This document shows positions 1-8,524 of a stretch of DNA of 47,136 nucleotides, piece by piece (the stretch's first letter is position 1; each line of letters starts with the position of its first letter). Below the pieces are notes generated by a model, which worked only from the letters and a program-made list of their open reading frames with translations, was not told where the DNA came from and did not search any database. The stretch spans positions 1-47,136 of the forward strand of contig JAFGNJ010000011.1 of NCBI GenBank assembly GCA_016927065.1, given 5' to 3'. The translations under genes and the position numbers were made by a program. This DNA comes from Deltaproteobacteria bacterium. GTDB lineage: Bacteria > Desulfobacterota > B13-G15 > RBG-16-54-18.

Positions 1-69
1 CGATACGCAATCATGATGCTTGGGGAAAAATCCCTATGCATTTTTACTCCGTGCAAGTCATAAAATTGA

Positions 70-742
70 TTTTGGGCAACAGGCCGTGAATATAGAGCCC
101 TTCTCAAGATCGCACCGTCCCATGAAGGAGCTGCGAAGTTGATAGAGAGATGGGAGGCCTTGCTGGAGAGGAACAAAGTGCCCTCCTTTGGTTCGATCAG
201 GGTGACGGCCTATGGCCGGATAGGAGACCTGAAGCTCTCGCTGGATGATTTGGATGGTGCCCGGCAGTGGTACAAGAAGGCCTTACAGGAAGACCTCGAT
301 GATGTTACGGGCTCTATTGGGCTGGCAAGGCTGCTCGTCCGGTAAAGAAAAACAACGAAAGCAAAAGAGGCCCTTCAAAGAACAATAAGTCTCAACCTCT
401 CACTCTCGTGGGAAAAGTTTGCGAACGTATTTCCCCCGTTGCAGTTTCATGAAATCTTTGTGCTAACCCATAACCCAGGCTCTGGAGGCAGAAGGTAGAG
501 AGGATGAGGCCTTTAATGCTTATATTCAGGCCCTGGGGATGAGCCCCCAAAACCCCTGGGTGAACTTCCGTTTGGGAAAGATATACTTCTTCCAAGGTAA
601 TTATGATAAGGCCGTCGTGGCCTTCCAGAAAACACTCGCCAGGGTACCGCACCACCTTTACGCCCTCTCCTCTCTCATCGATATCTATGAGAAAGAGGGC
701 AAGATGAATCTGGCGCAAAAGTATCGAAATATTATTGGGTAA
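70..742 (+). pseudogene. Decayed TPR-repeat gene, truncated by an IS element
   Basis: Two TPR-like segments lie in different frames. The first runs from about 70 to 345 and contains a repeat helix with GARQWYKKALQEDLDD. The second is open from 467 to 742 and contains NPWVNFRLGKIYFFQGNYDK followed by another TPR helix pair. About 120 bases of non-coding-looking sequence and stops separate them, so the gene is broken. The second segment ends in TAA at 740-742, and that stop lies inside the left terminal repeat of the insertion sequence starting at 738, so the IS cut the gene. TPR proteins are common beside exopolysaccharide loci, but the original role cannot be told. No intact start is evident. 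Confidence 0.7.
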
Positions 743-760
743 AGTACCATTTTAGCCACC
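738..760 (+). repeat. Left terminal inverted repeat of the IS1595-like element
   Basis: The sequence begins GGTAAAGT and ends TTAGCCACC. About 18 of 23 positions match the reverse complement of 1576-1598. It supplies the TAA that terminates the upstream TPR relic. Confidence 0.85.
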
Positions 761-779
761 AGCAGTATAGAATGGTGGC

Positions 780-1577
780 ATGAAAAATAATACATATCCA
801 AAGTGTAATTATGGCAAACAGTGGAAAGTAAGAAGAAAGAAACTCAAGTGTGTTCGGTGTAGATATGAATGGGTTCCTGATAAGTTGTCGTTGAGACTTT
901 CTCGTATTCAATGGCGACGGGTATTGAGGTATTTCATGTTGGGACTGAGCAGTAATAAGATAGCCTCTGAGACAGGACTTGAGAGAAGGAGGGTGTTGAG
1001 GGTGAGGGCATTGAATATCATCCGAGAAGGTATGTTGAGAGACATACCGGGGGTATTTGAGGGTACGGTGGAAGTTGATGAGACCTATCTGGGAGGTCAA
1101 TGGAAGAATAAGTGAAAAGTCCAACGATTGCAAGGAACTAAGCGGGGTCGGGGAACGAGTAAGCAGACGGTTTTTGGTATCTTGTGCCGTAATGGCTATG
1201 TATGGGCTGAGCTGGTTCCTGGTGTTGAGGCTGCAACGCTTTTGCCCTTGATCAATAAGCGGGTGAAGCGTGGTTCTGTTGTTTACTCCGATACCTGCAG
1301 AGGGTATACTGGTACTGCGGGGTATGTGCATCGTCTGATAGACCATAGCAAAGGTGAATTTTCCGACACCAAGGGCACTCACACCAATGGCCTTGAAGGG
1401 TTCTGGGGATATCTTAAGAGATACCTTGCCTCCAAAGGGGGTATCCGAAGAGAACGACTTCCACTGTATCTGGCTGAATATGTATGGCGTTTCAACCATC
1501 GTAAATACTCTAGTAATGAGCAAGTCACTACGCTGGTAAAAATGCTTTATAATTACAAACAGATACATAATAATTAG
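780..1577 (+). pseudogene. IS1595-family transposase, interrupted by an in-frame TGA
   Basis: One reading frame runs from ATG 780 to TAG 1575-1577, interrupted only by TGA at 1113-1115. The first part carries a Cys-containing zinc-binding region (CNYGKQWKVRRKKLKCVRCR) and an HTH-like stretch. The DDE domain begins with VDETYLGGQW. After the stop it continues in the same frame with GTKRGRGTSKQ, the second acidic residue in YSDTCRGYT, and HTNGLEGFWGYLKRYL holding the catalytic Glu. The TGA falls in a lysine-rich linker where no cysteine is expected, so it is a nonsense mutation rather than recoding. TTG 1128 could restart translation but would lose the first catalytic Asp. Confidence 0.85.
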
Positions 1578-1598
1578 TGGCTAGAGTAGCACTTTACC
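1576..1598 (-). repeat. Right terminal inverted repeat of the IS1595-like element
   Basis: Read on the minus strand it begins GGTAAAGTGC and ends TAGCCACT, mirroring the left end. It overlaps the last two bases of the transposase stop codon (1575-1577). Confidence 0.85.
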
Positions 1599-1761
1599 TT
1601 AAAAACAGTCGATGCTCGGCTAATAGTCAAATAGAGATATTTGGTTTTCTGAAAGATCTTATTGAGATATTCGATAAATAAGGTTTTTTTGTTTCGTAGG
1701 AAGATCGAGCAGTAAAAAGGATGAAGTTACTTGATGTGCCCGGAGACTTCCTTTCTCGCCG

Positions 1762-3114
1762 ATGAATTTGATGAATACAAAGATCCAATCAATATCCGTT
1801 AATGCCCTTTGGCATCAGATCCGTTCCCGGCCACTGGTATGGAATACCATCATCACCACCTTTTTCTCTACGGCTGGCAAGTCAGTAGGTTTTCTCATCC
1901 CCTTTTGTATTGCTGTATGGTTTGGAGTGAGTTCTGACACCGATGCATTTTTCTTCGTATATAGTGTGGTTCTTTTTTTAGCTGGAATATTTAGCCCAAT
2001 AACAGAGAGTGTTCTCGTTCCTTTTATAGCTGAACTGAAGGCACAGGATGAATCACAAGTAGGAAAGTTTTTAGGGAAGGTTCTGGTTTTGGTAACGATA
2101 GGGCTTGTTTTTTTAAGCGTCATTTTTTTGCTATTATCAAAACACTTATTACCTTACGTAACACGCTTTCCACCAGAATCGCTTCAGTTGATTTTCCGGC
2201 TTTTGGTGGAGACCGCTCCTCTTTTCATATTGCTAGTCGGGACAAGTATATTTTCAGGCGCCCTCAATGCCTATAAAATTTTTTGGTTACCGGCCATTTC
2301 TCCTGTTTTTAGGGCAACGATTGTCATTTTCGCTATCTTTCTTCTCAAAGATTCCCTTGGGGTACATTCTATAACCATTGGATACGTCATAGGTGAGATT
2401 TTCCGTCTAATAATTCTGGGTGTTGAGACATTCAGAAGGGGGATCCTTTCCCTTAATCTCTCCGTTCACGTGGAGCCAAAACTGTTTGAGTTTTTAAAAA
2501 AATCATTTTATCAGATCTCTGGTATGGTAGCGGTAGCCTTTAACCCTATCGTAGATAGAACGATGGCGTCATGGCTTGGCGGCGGAAACGTTTCCATTCT
2601 CGAGTATGCCGAGCGGCTCTATCAAATGCCACTGACGCTGATCAGTTCCGGATTTTTTGTTGTGTTACTCTCTCATTGGTCAGAGGACTTTTATACGGGC
2701 GATAAAAGGGTCTTCAGACAAGGGGTTATGAGCACGACGAAAATCGTGGGAAGTATAGCACTCGTGCTTACCGCCCTGTTTCTAGTGGTGAGATATCCCG
2801 TGGTAGGCCTCGTGTATGGACATGGGAAGTTCCCAACTCACTATTTGCCCGCTGTTACCACCGTATGGAGTTTGTACCTCCTTGGTCTGGCCCCCACCAT
2901 CGTGGGATTGGTATGTGCGAGGGCCCATTTGGTATTGAAAAACACAAAAGTGTTTATGCGTCTTGGCATTCTTAATTGTTTCCTGAATATAGTGCTTAAT
3001 ATAGTGCTGATGGGGCCATTTGGTATCTATGGGCTGGCTGTGTCAACAACGCTTAGTTACACAGCAGTCTCGGCAATGCTATATCTAACCTTTTTGAAGA
3101 TTAAAACGACATGA
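1762..3114 (+). CDS. MurJ/MviN-like lipid-linked oligosaccharide flippase
   Basis: A 450-residue polytopic membrane protein of the MOP superfamily. The N-terminal pattern (GFLIPFCIAVWFGVSSDTDA, then PITESVLVPFIAEL) is typical of MviN/MurJ proteins, and hydrophobic segments alternate with short loops to the end. It is somewhat shorter than housekeeping MurJ (about 510 residues). As the first gene of an exopolysaccharide operon it more likely flips undecaprenyl-linked sugar repeat units than lipid II. Its stop overlaps the next start (ATGA at 3111-3114). No strong ribosome-binding site precedes ATG 1762, and Met4 is an alternative start. A Wzx-type flippase is the other reading; the family-level transport role is secure. 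Confidence 0.8.
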   Translation: MNLMNTKIQSISVNALWHQIRSRPLVWNTIITTFFSTAGKSVGFLIPFCIAVWFGVSSDTDAFFFVYSVVLFLAGIFSPITESVLVPFIAELKAQDESQVGKFLGKVLVLVTIGLVFLSVIFLLLSKHLLPYVTRFPPESLQLIFRLLVETAPLFILLVGTSIFSGALNAYKIFWLPAISPVFRATIVIFAIFLLKDSLGVHSITIGYVIGEIFRLIILGVETFRRGILSLNLSVHVEPKLFEFLKKSFYQISGMVAVAFNPIVDRTMASWLGGGNVSILEYAERLYQMPLTLISSGFFVVLLSHWSEDFYTGDKRVFRQGVMSTTKIVGSIALVLTALFLVVRYPVVGLVYGHGKFPTHYLPAVTTVWSLYLLGLAPTIVGLVCARAHLVLKNTKVFMRLGILNCFLNIVLNIVLMGPFGIYGLAVSTTLSYTAVSAMLYLTFLKIKTT

Positions 3115-3965
3115 GCGCATCATCCTGTCATTATCATGACATACATGCGATGGAGATTAAGGCCGGCAGATATATGGCTCAGAGATATGACGATGCCTAC
3201 GAAACGCTCTTCTATGAAACTACCAGGAAGATGGTTGCAGAGATGGCCATTGGTGACGCGAGGAAAATGATTAAGGTTCTTGATGTGGGTTGCGGAACGG
3301 GCAACCTAACAAAGTATTTCTCTGGAAGACAAAACTGCACTATGGTCGTCGGAGTCGATATATCCACGGACATGTTGCGTATTGCTAACGATAAACTAGA
3401 GGGTGTACAGTTTCTAGCATCTGCTATCGAATACCTGCCTTTCAAAGACAACTCTTTTGATGTAGTTGTCGGATATAGTGTACTTCATCACCTGCCGGAT
3501 GTCGGGAAATTGTTTGATCAAGTAGTCCGAGTCTTAAAGCCTCATGGTTCTTTCGTCTTCGGTGAACCAGTCGAATCATTGTTGAACGGGTATAAGCATC
3601 TGTTTCGCGCTTTAAAGCTCCCGTTCTATCCGCTATATGTGCTGGCCAAGAAGAAAAATGCGAGAGATCTTGAGGTTTTTCATGATGTGGATTTCAGTGC
3701 CTTTTCAACAGGAGTACATCGTTATCTCTCAGAAAAAGAGATAGTTGATTGTATTGCTAAGCCCTATGCCTCCAAGGTATCATTGCAGATTAAGAGGTTG
3801 GGCATTCTATCCCCTTGGTTAGGAGCGGTCCTATTCGGGTCGAAGTATATTGACCGATTACTATTTCAAGTTGTATATTATTTCGACCTTATCCTAATGA
3901 GAATTCTCCCCCGGGGAACATCTGAAGTTCTTATCAGCGGAAAGGTTGAAAAAGGAATTGTATAG
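3111..3965 (+). CDS. Class I SAM-dependent methyltransferase
   Basis: A 284-residue protein with a UbiE/Methyltransf_11-type Rossmann fold. Motif I is VLDVGCGTGNLTKYF (about residues 55-70), followed by GVDISTDML, LPFKDNSFDVVVGYSVLHHL and a VLKPHGSFVFGEP strand. The C-terminal third is hydrophobic and basic (PFYPLYVL, YFDLILMRILPRG), suggesting contact with the membrane or a lipid-linked substrate. It overlaps the flippase stop by four bases and is followed two bases later by another methyltransferase, so it is cotranscribed. The likely role is methylation of a sugar or terminal residue in exopolysaccharide assembly; the acceptor cannot be read from sequence. Confidence 0.8.
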   Translation: MSASSCHYHDIHAMEIKAGRYMAQRYDDAYETLFYETTRKMVAEMAIGDARKMIKVLDVGCGTGNLTKYFSGRQNCTMVVGVDISTDMLRIANDKLEGVQFLASAIEYLPFKDNSFDVVVGYSVLHHLPDVGKLFDQVVRVLKPHGSFVFGEPVESLLNGYKHLFRALKLPFYPLYVLAKKKNARDLEVFHDVDFSAFSTGVHRYLSEKEIVDCIAKPYASKVSLQIKRLGILSPWLGAVLFGSKYIDRLLFQVVYYFDLILMRILPRGTSEVLISGKVEKGIV

Positions 3966-3967
3966 CC

Positions 3968-4768
3968 ATGAAAGGTCTGCTGTCAGAATCTCCATACTGG
4001 GAGGAAATGTATAGGGAAAGGAGATGGGCCAAGTATCTGCCAGATCAGAGAAAGTACCGGGGTCATTATGAGTTTGACCGTATCTTTAGAACCGTACTGC
4101 AGCCGGATACATCAAAGAAGCTTTTGGAGCTGGGGGCAGGGGGGTCGATATGGCTTCCCTATTTTGCACAGGAATTTGGATTTGAGGTGTACGGAATTGA
4201 CTATACGGAAAAAGGGTGCGAGCTTGCCGAAAGGAACCTCGCCTTGGCGGGCGTGAAGGGAGAGATACGCTGTGAGGACTTTTTTAAAGCCATAAATTAC
4301 TGGCGCGGTTTTTTTGATGTAGTTGTATCCTTTGGAGTCGTTGAACATTTCAACCATCCTGTTGAAATAATAAGGCTGATGAAGAACCTTTTAAAAAGAG
4401 ATGGCATGTCAATTACGGTGGTCCCCAATACTGCCGGATCTCTGTTCCGGCTTCAAAGGTTCATAGATAAAGATGTTTATGAGATTCATAAGGTCTTTTC
4501 ACTTAAGGATTTATCAAGCTACCATACAGAGATTAATATGCAGGTTGTAGTAGAGCGCTATATGCAATTTATGGATTTAATAACCTTGAATTATCAAAGG
4601 ATTTTCAAGGGGAGATCCCATAAGTGGGTAGCACAGGGTATCACAGGGCTGAATCTACCGATCCTGTATCTACAAAAGGCCTTTCGCTTCTTTCCCCAAA
4701 GCAAAAGATGGTGCTCTTTTATGGTCGTGGCGGCGAAGAGAAAAACGGAGCCTAAAAATGGACGTTAG
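3968..4768 (+). CDS. Class I SAM-dependent methyltransferase
   Basis: A 266-residue protein. The SAM motif is LLELGAGGSIWLPYFAQEF, followed by VYGIDYTEKGCELAE, then FFDVVVSFGVVEHFNHPVEI and a post-motif strand SITVVPN. This is the arrangement of Methyltransf_11/25 enzymes found in sugar loci. It lies two bases after the previous methyltransferase and overlaps the next gene by 11 bases, so it belongs to the same operon. It probably modifies a glycan building block or lipid-linked intermediate. Specificity is unknown. Confidence 0.75.
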   Translation: MKGLLSESPYWEEMYRERRWAKYLPDQRKYRGHYEFDRIFRTVLQPDTSKKLLELGAGGSIWLPYFAQEFGFEVYGIDYTEKGCELAERNLALAGVKGEIRCEDFFKAINYWRGFFDVVVSFGVVEHFNHPVEIIRLMKNLLKRDGMSITVVPNTAGSLFRLQRFIDKDVYEIHKVFSLKDLSSYHTEINMQVVVERYMQFMDLITLNYQRIFKGRSHKWVAQGITGLNLPILYLQKAFRFFPQSKRWCSFMVVAAKRKTEPKNGR

Positions 4769-5696
4769 TTCTTCACCATTATTATCACAGATACTATGCT
4801 GCCCTGAGTGCGGAGGAGATTTGCTATTCAAGTCTCATTCAATTGTTTGTAAACAATGCTCTAAAAAATATGAGATCAATTATATCAATGAAAAACCGAT
4901 TCCAGTGCTCCTTTCGTCTCAGTCAGATTGTATTGTTTCTCCAGAAGAAGATGCTGATGGCTTGCCAAAAAAGCCTACGTTATTAAACAGGATCGCACAT
5001 ATCTTGTGGCCACCAGAGCCCGCCCGTTTCTATGGTGATCTTCAACGAAAATTTAATACAAAGAATTATCACCGAGGAGTAGAAGAATTTATTAAACGTT
5101 ATCATCCAAAAGATAAAAATGAGACAGTGCTTATAGATCTCGGAGGTGGGAAGAGACGATTAAAGAACTACATCATTAATATAGATGTCTTTGCCAGTTC
5201 TGAGGTTGATGTGATAGCTGATGCGAGATTTCTCCCTCTTCGATCTATGTCAATAGACGGAGCCATTTTACAGTCAGTTCTGGAACATGTCGCTCAATTT
5301 GAAGATGTTCTCCGCCAAAGCTATCGAGTTCTCAAGTTTGACGGTTTAATATTTTGCGAAGTCCCATTTTATTACCCTGTGCATGCTGAGGCAGATTTTG
5401 CACGTTTTACAAAAAAAATGCTAACTTTTCTATTGGAAAAGTCTGGTTTTAGCGTAGAAGAATTCAGAATAACTATGGGCCCGTTTTCTGCTTTGAGCTT
5501 AAGTTGTAGGGTGATTTTATCTGCTATTCTATCGATGGGTTACAAAAAACTGTTTACCGCATGGTATATACTCATAGGATGGCTAACATTTTGGTTGAGA
5601 TATCTAGACATCTTTTACCCCCGGAATCAGATTGTGGAATATATTATGCCCTCCTTTTACATAGTAGCAAGAAAGGGAAGATCTCCGCATGCATGA
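4758..5696 (+). CDS. Zinc-ribbon (Trm112-like) methyltransferase
   Basis: A 312-residue protein with an N-terminal zinc ribbon (CCPECGGDL around residue 15, CKQC around residue 31) of the Trm112-like type. A class I methyltransferase follows with a divergent motif I (VLIDLGGGKRRLKNYI) and the strand DGAILQSVLEHV. The glycine-rich loop GGGKRR is unusual compared with DxGxGxG, so cofactor binding may be altered. Hydrophobic stretches near the end (LFTAWYILIGWLTFWL) suggest membrane association. It overlaps both neighbours by a few bases. A related zinc-ribbon layout recurs at 5689 and 8525, so this is a small paralogous set within the polysaccharide locus. Confidence 0.72.
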   Translation: MDVSSSPLLSQILCCPECGGDLLFKSHSIVCKQCSKKYEINYINEKPIPVLLSSQSDCIVSPEEDADGLPKKPTLLNRIAHILWPPEPARFYGDLQRKFNTKNYHRGVEEFIKRYHPKDKNETVLIDLGGGKRRLKNYIINIDVFASSEVDVIADARFLPLRSMSIDGAILQSVLEHVAQFEDVLRQSYRVLKFDGLIFCEVPFYYPVHAEADFARFTKKMLTFLLEKSGFSVEEFRITMGPFSALSLSCRVILSAILSMGYKKLFTAWYILIGWLTFWLRYLDIFYPRNQIVEYIMPSFYIVARKGRSPHA

Positions 5697-6633
5697 TTCC
5701 CTGAAAGATTTTCTTAAATGTCCCCATTGTAGCGGGAGCTTAAGCATAAGCGGTGCAGAGTATGCGAACAGAATAATAATGAGTGGTAGACTGGCCTGTG
5801 CAAGATGCAAGCAAAGCTTTGAGATAGTAAGGGGTATTCCACGATTTTTGTTAGGTGAAACGTATGCCGGCTCTTTTGGATTTCAGTGGAAAAGGTTTTA
5901 TGATGTTCAGATTGATGCGATAAGCAGGAATAAGGAATCCGAAAATACCTTTATCGAAAAGACCGGGTTTACGTCAGCAGATGTTAAGGGGAAAGTCATC
6001 CTCGATGCAGGTGTTGGTGCCGGCCGTTTTGCAGACCTGGTTGCGCGATGGCGTTGCAAGAAAGCAGTGGGTGTTGATCTCAGTGAAGCGGTAGAGACAG
6101 CCTTTAATAATGTCGGAGACAGAGATAATGTAGACATAGTCCAAGCTGATATATTCAGCTTGCCCTTTGAAAAAGAGAGCTTTGATATTATCTACTCGAT
6201 CGGGGTGCTTCACCATACCCCCGATACCAAAAAAGCGTTTATGCATCTCGTGCCTTTTCTAAAAAAGGGCGGCGTTTTTGCAATTTACGTCTACTCCGCT
6301 TATGCGAGGAAAAGGATTTGGATTGGCAGTGAAATATTGAGAAAGGCAACCCCTAAGCTTCCGGTAAAGTTGATTTATTATTTAAGTGCATTAGCAATCC
6401 CAGTATATTATTTATATAAATTTCCTCTATTTGATCTATGGTTATATCCGCTTTTTCCGATATCAAGGCACCCCAACTGGAAACACAGGTGGCTCGAAAC
6501 CTTTGATTGGTATACCCCTATATACCAGTGGAAACACACCTATGCCGAAGTCTATAATTGGTTCAAGGAGGCGGGCTTTACAGAGATAGAACCCCTCGAT
6601 TATCCCGTTTGTATGCGGGGCGTTAAAGGATAA
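5689..6633 (+). CDS. Zinc-ribbon (Trm112-like) methyltransferase
   Basis: A 314-residue protein. The zinc ribbon consists of KCPHCSGSL (residues 10-18) and CARCKQSFEIVRGIPRFL, the usual Trm112-like ending. The methyltransferase core is VILDAGVGAGRFADLVA, AVGVDLSEAV, then DIVQADIFSLPF and FDIIYSIGVLHHTPD. The C-terminal region is aromatic-rich (WLETFDWYTPIYQWKHTY), a form common in exopolysaccharide-locus methyltransferases. It is clearly paralogous to the 8525 product, with the same QWK/QWN and YSIGVLHH blocks. Its last base is the first base of the asparagine synthase start codon. The acceptor is unknown. Confidence 0.78.
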   Translation: MHDSLKDFLKCPHCSGSLSISGAEYANRIIMSGRLACARCKQSFEIVRGIPRFLLGETYAGSFGFQWKRFYDVQIDAISRNKESENTFIEKTGFTSADVKGKVILDAGVGAGRFADLVARWRCKKAVGVDLSEAVETAFNNVGDRDNVDIVQADIFSLPFEKESFDIIYSIGVLHHTPDTKKAFMHLVPFLKKGGVFAIYVYSAYARKRIWIGSEILRKATPKLPVKLIYYLSALAIPVYYLYKFPLFDLWLYPLFPISRHPNWKHRWLETFDWYTPIYQWKHTYAEVYNWFKEAGFTEIEPLDYPVCMRGVKG

Positions 6634-8501
6634 TGTGCGGCATTGTAGGGATAGTGAATAAGAGGGGAGTAGACGAAGAGCTGCTCAGGTTGGCGCGCGA
6701 TACGATGTCTCATCGTGGTCCCGACGATGCAGGATTATGGATGAGCCCAGATAAAACGATTGGCTTAGCCCACCGAAGACTCTCAATACTAGATCTTTCA
6801 GAGGCTGGTAGACAGCCTATGTCAGATGATGAGGGGAAGATATGGATTACGTACAATGGAGAAGTTTATAATTTCCAACAAATTCGAGAGGAATTGACAA
6901 AGAAAGGCTTTAGATTTACAAGTCAGACAGATACAGAAGTAATAATTTATGCTTATAAGCAATGGGGCACAGATTGCCTCCGGAGATTTAACGGTATGTT
7001 TGCCTTTGGACTTTATGACAGTGATAAAAAGATTCTCTTTTTGGTTAGAGACCGGGCAGGAAAGAAACCACTTTACTATACGCAGTATGGTAGTAGATTC
7101 GCTTTTGCCTCTGAACTTAAAGCGCTCACGCAAAATAATATGCTTTCCAGGGAAATAGACCTGCATGCCCTGAATTTATATTTAACCTTTGGCTACATTT
7201 CCGGAGAGCTCTGTATATTCAAAGAAATAAGGAAATTACCTCCTGCCCATGCTATGATTTATGATTTGAATACGGGCCGGAGGAAAATTTGGAGTTACTG
7301 GGAACCCCTATCAAAAACAGAAAATACTCTTGCCGCACATGAAATGTTGGAGGAATTGGAAGCCCTGCTCGAGGATGCCGTCCGTCTCCGGATGATAAGC
7401 GATGTGCCCCTTGGGGCCTTTTTAAGCGGCGGGGTGGACTCAAGTCTGGTGGTTGCCATGATGAGCAGAATTTCGGACAGTCCTGTGAAGACATTCAGTA
7501 TTGGCTTTGAGGAAAGTAAATATAATGAGCTATCGTATGCGAGAGTTGTCGCCGACCATTTCAATACTGATCATCACGAGATCATTATAAAGCCAGACGC
7601 ATTCTCAATTCTTCCGGAGCTGGTACGACAGTTTGATGAACCCTTTGCTGACTCTTCGATGATTCCGACCTACTATGTTTCAAAAGCTACCAGAGAATAT
7701 GTAACGGTAGCCCTTTCTGGCGACGGAGGAGATGAACTCTTCGGCGGATATAGCCAATATTTAGGAAGTCTTGGTAATTATTATACGACGATGTTAATAC
7801 CTTCTTTGATTAGGAAAGGGGTAGCCAAGGTTGCTGGGTATCTTCCAGAAAAATTCATTGCTAAGAGACAGTTATTGAGACTCAAATTTGACCCGTACAG
7901 CGCATTTATTGATCGTTGCAGCCATCTATATTTTAAGGAACGTTATAGAAGCGACCTTTTAAACTGGGATGAAATGACAGCCTTGAAGGATGAATTTGCA
8001 GAACCAGAACGTGCACGGCTAGGATATCTTCTCCAAGGAGAGCGTGATTTTATCAATAGATTGACTTACGCAGATTTTAAGACTTACCTACCTGATGATG
8101 TCCTTACAAAGGTGGATAGAACCAGTATGTTGGTTTCTCTGGAGGTGAGGGCGCCTCTGCTAGATTACAGGATAGTTAATTTTTCCTTTAGTAACATCCC
8201 TGGTAGTTTTAAGGTAAAGAGGGCAAGGACCAAATATCTTTTAAAGAAGCTGGCGAGGGAAATCTTGCCGAAAGAACTCGACATAAACAGAAAATGGGGA
8301 TTCGCCATACCTATTTCCGGGTGGTTTAGAGGGCCTTTATACAAGGAGACCAGAGAATTTTTACTGGAACATACTTCTTGCTTTTTTGATCGGAGATATA
8401 TAGAAAAACTTCTTGCGGAACACCGGAAAGGAATCGAACATAGCGGAAGACTGTATACTCTTCTTGTCTTTACGATGTGGGCCAAGGAATACAGGATTTG
8501 A
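6633..8501 (+). CDS. asnB: Asparagine synthase (glutamine-hydrolysing)
   Basis: A 622-residue class II amidotransferase. The N-terminal Ntn glutaminase domain starts with the nucleophile Cys2 (MCGIVGIVNKRG) and contains SHRGPDDAG, LAHRRLSILD and ITYNGEVYNF. The synthetase domain has the PP-loop FLSGGVDSS (about residue 265) and SGDGGDELFGGY. Length and domain order are normal for AsnB. In polysaccharide loci such enzymes often amidate a sugar carboxylate or peptide-like substituent rather than make free asparagine; that is inference from position between methyltransferase and glycosyltransferase genes. ATG 6633 is fixed by conservation of Cys2. It lies 23 bases before the next methyltransferase gene. 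Confidence 0.93.
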   Translation: MCGIVGIVNKRGVDEELLRLARDTMSHRGPDDAGLWMSPDKTIGLAHRRLSILDLSEAGRQPMSDDEGKIWITYNGEVYNFQQIREELTKKGFRFTSQTDTEVIIYAYKQWGTDCLRRFNGMFAFGLYDSDKKILFLVRDRAGKKPLYYTQYGSRFAFASELKALTQNNMLSREIDLHALNLYLTFGYISGELCIFKEIRKLPPAHAMIYDLNTGRRKIWSYWEPLSKTENTLAAHEMLEELEALLEDAVRLRMISDVPLGAFLSGGVDSSLVVAMMSRISDSPVKTFSIGFEESKYNELSYARVVADHFNTDHHEIIIKPDAFSILPELVRQFDEPFADSSMIPTYYVSKATREYVTVALSGDGGDELFGGYSQYLGSLGNYYTTMLIPSLIRKGVAKVAGYLPEKFIAKRQLLRLKFDPYSAFIDRCSHLYFKERYRSDLLNWDEMTALKDEFAEPERARLGYLLQGERDFINRLTYADFKTYLPDDVLTKVDRTSMLVSLEVRAPLLDYRIVNFSFSNIPGSFKVKRARTKYLLKKLAREILPKELDINRKWGFAIPISGWFRGPLYKETREFLLEHTSCFFDRRYIEKLLAEHRKGIEHSGRLYTLLVFTMWAKEYRI

Positions 8502-8524
8502 ATAGGGAGAGATAAGAATAGAGT

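Larger units (their letters stand above)
738..1598 (+). mobile_element. IS1595-family insertion sequence (ISXO2-like), 861 bp
   Basis: The element is bounded by imperfect 23-bp inverted repeats that both begin GGTAAAGT (738-760 and 1576-1598) and holds one transposase gene on the + strand. An element of about 0.9 kb with an N-terminal zinc-binding region and an ISXO2-type DDE domain fits IS1595-family elements. I see no target duplication: the eight bases on the left (tattattg) and right (ttaaaaac) do not match. The insertion is therefore old, or one flank has rearranged. The transposase has an in-frame stop, so this copy is probably dead. Confidence 0.85.

Noticed and set aside
1113..1115. 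In-frame TGA in the transposase as a second selenocysteine
   Set aside because: It falls in a lysine-rich linker where relatives have no cysteine, and the host element is a damaged IS.
732..1568. Long minus-strand open frame (278 codons) across the IS element
   Set aside because: It is antisense to the transposase, has no family-like motifs and looks like a shadow of the coding strand.
1601..1681. Short frame after the IS (SANSQIEIFGFLKDLIEIFDK) as the lost C-terminus of the TPR gene
   Set aside because: It is protein-like but too short to assign, and the absence of a target duplication means the two flanks may not belong together.
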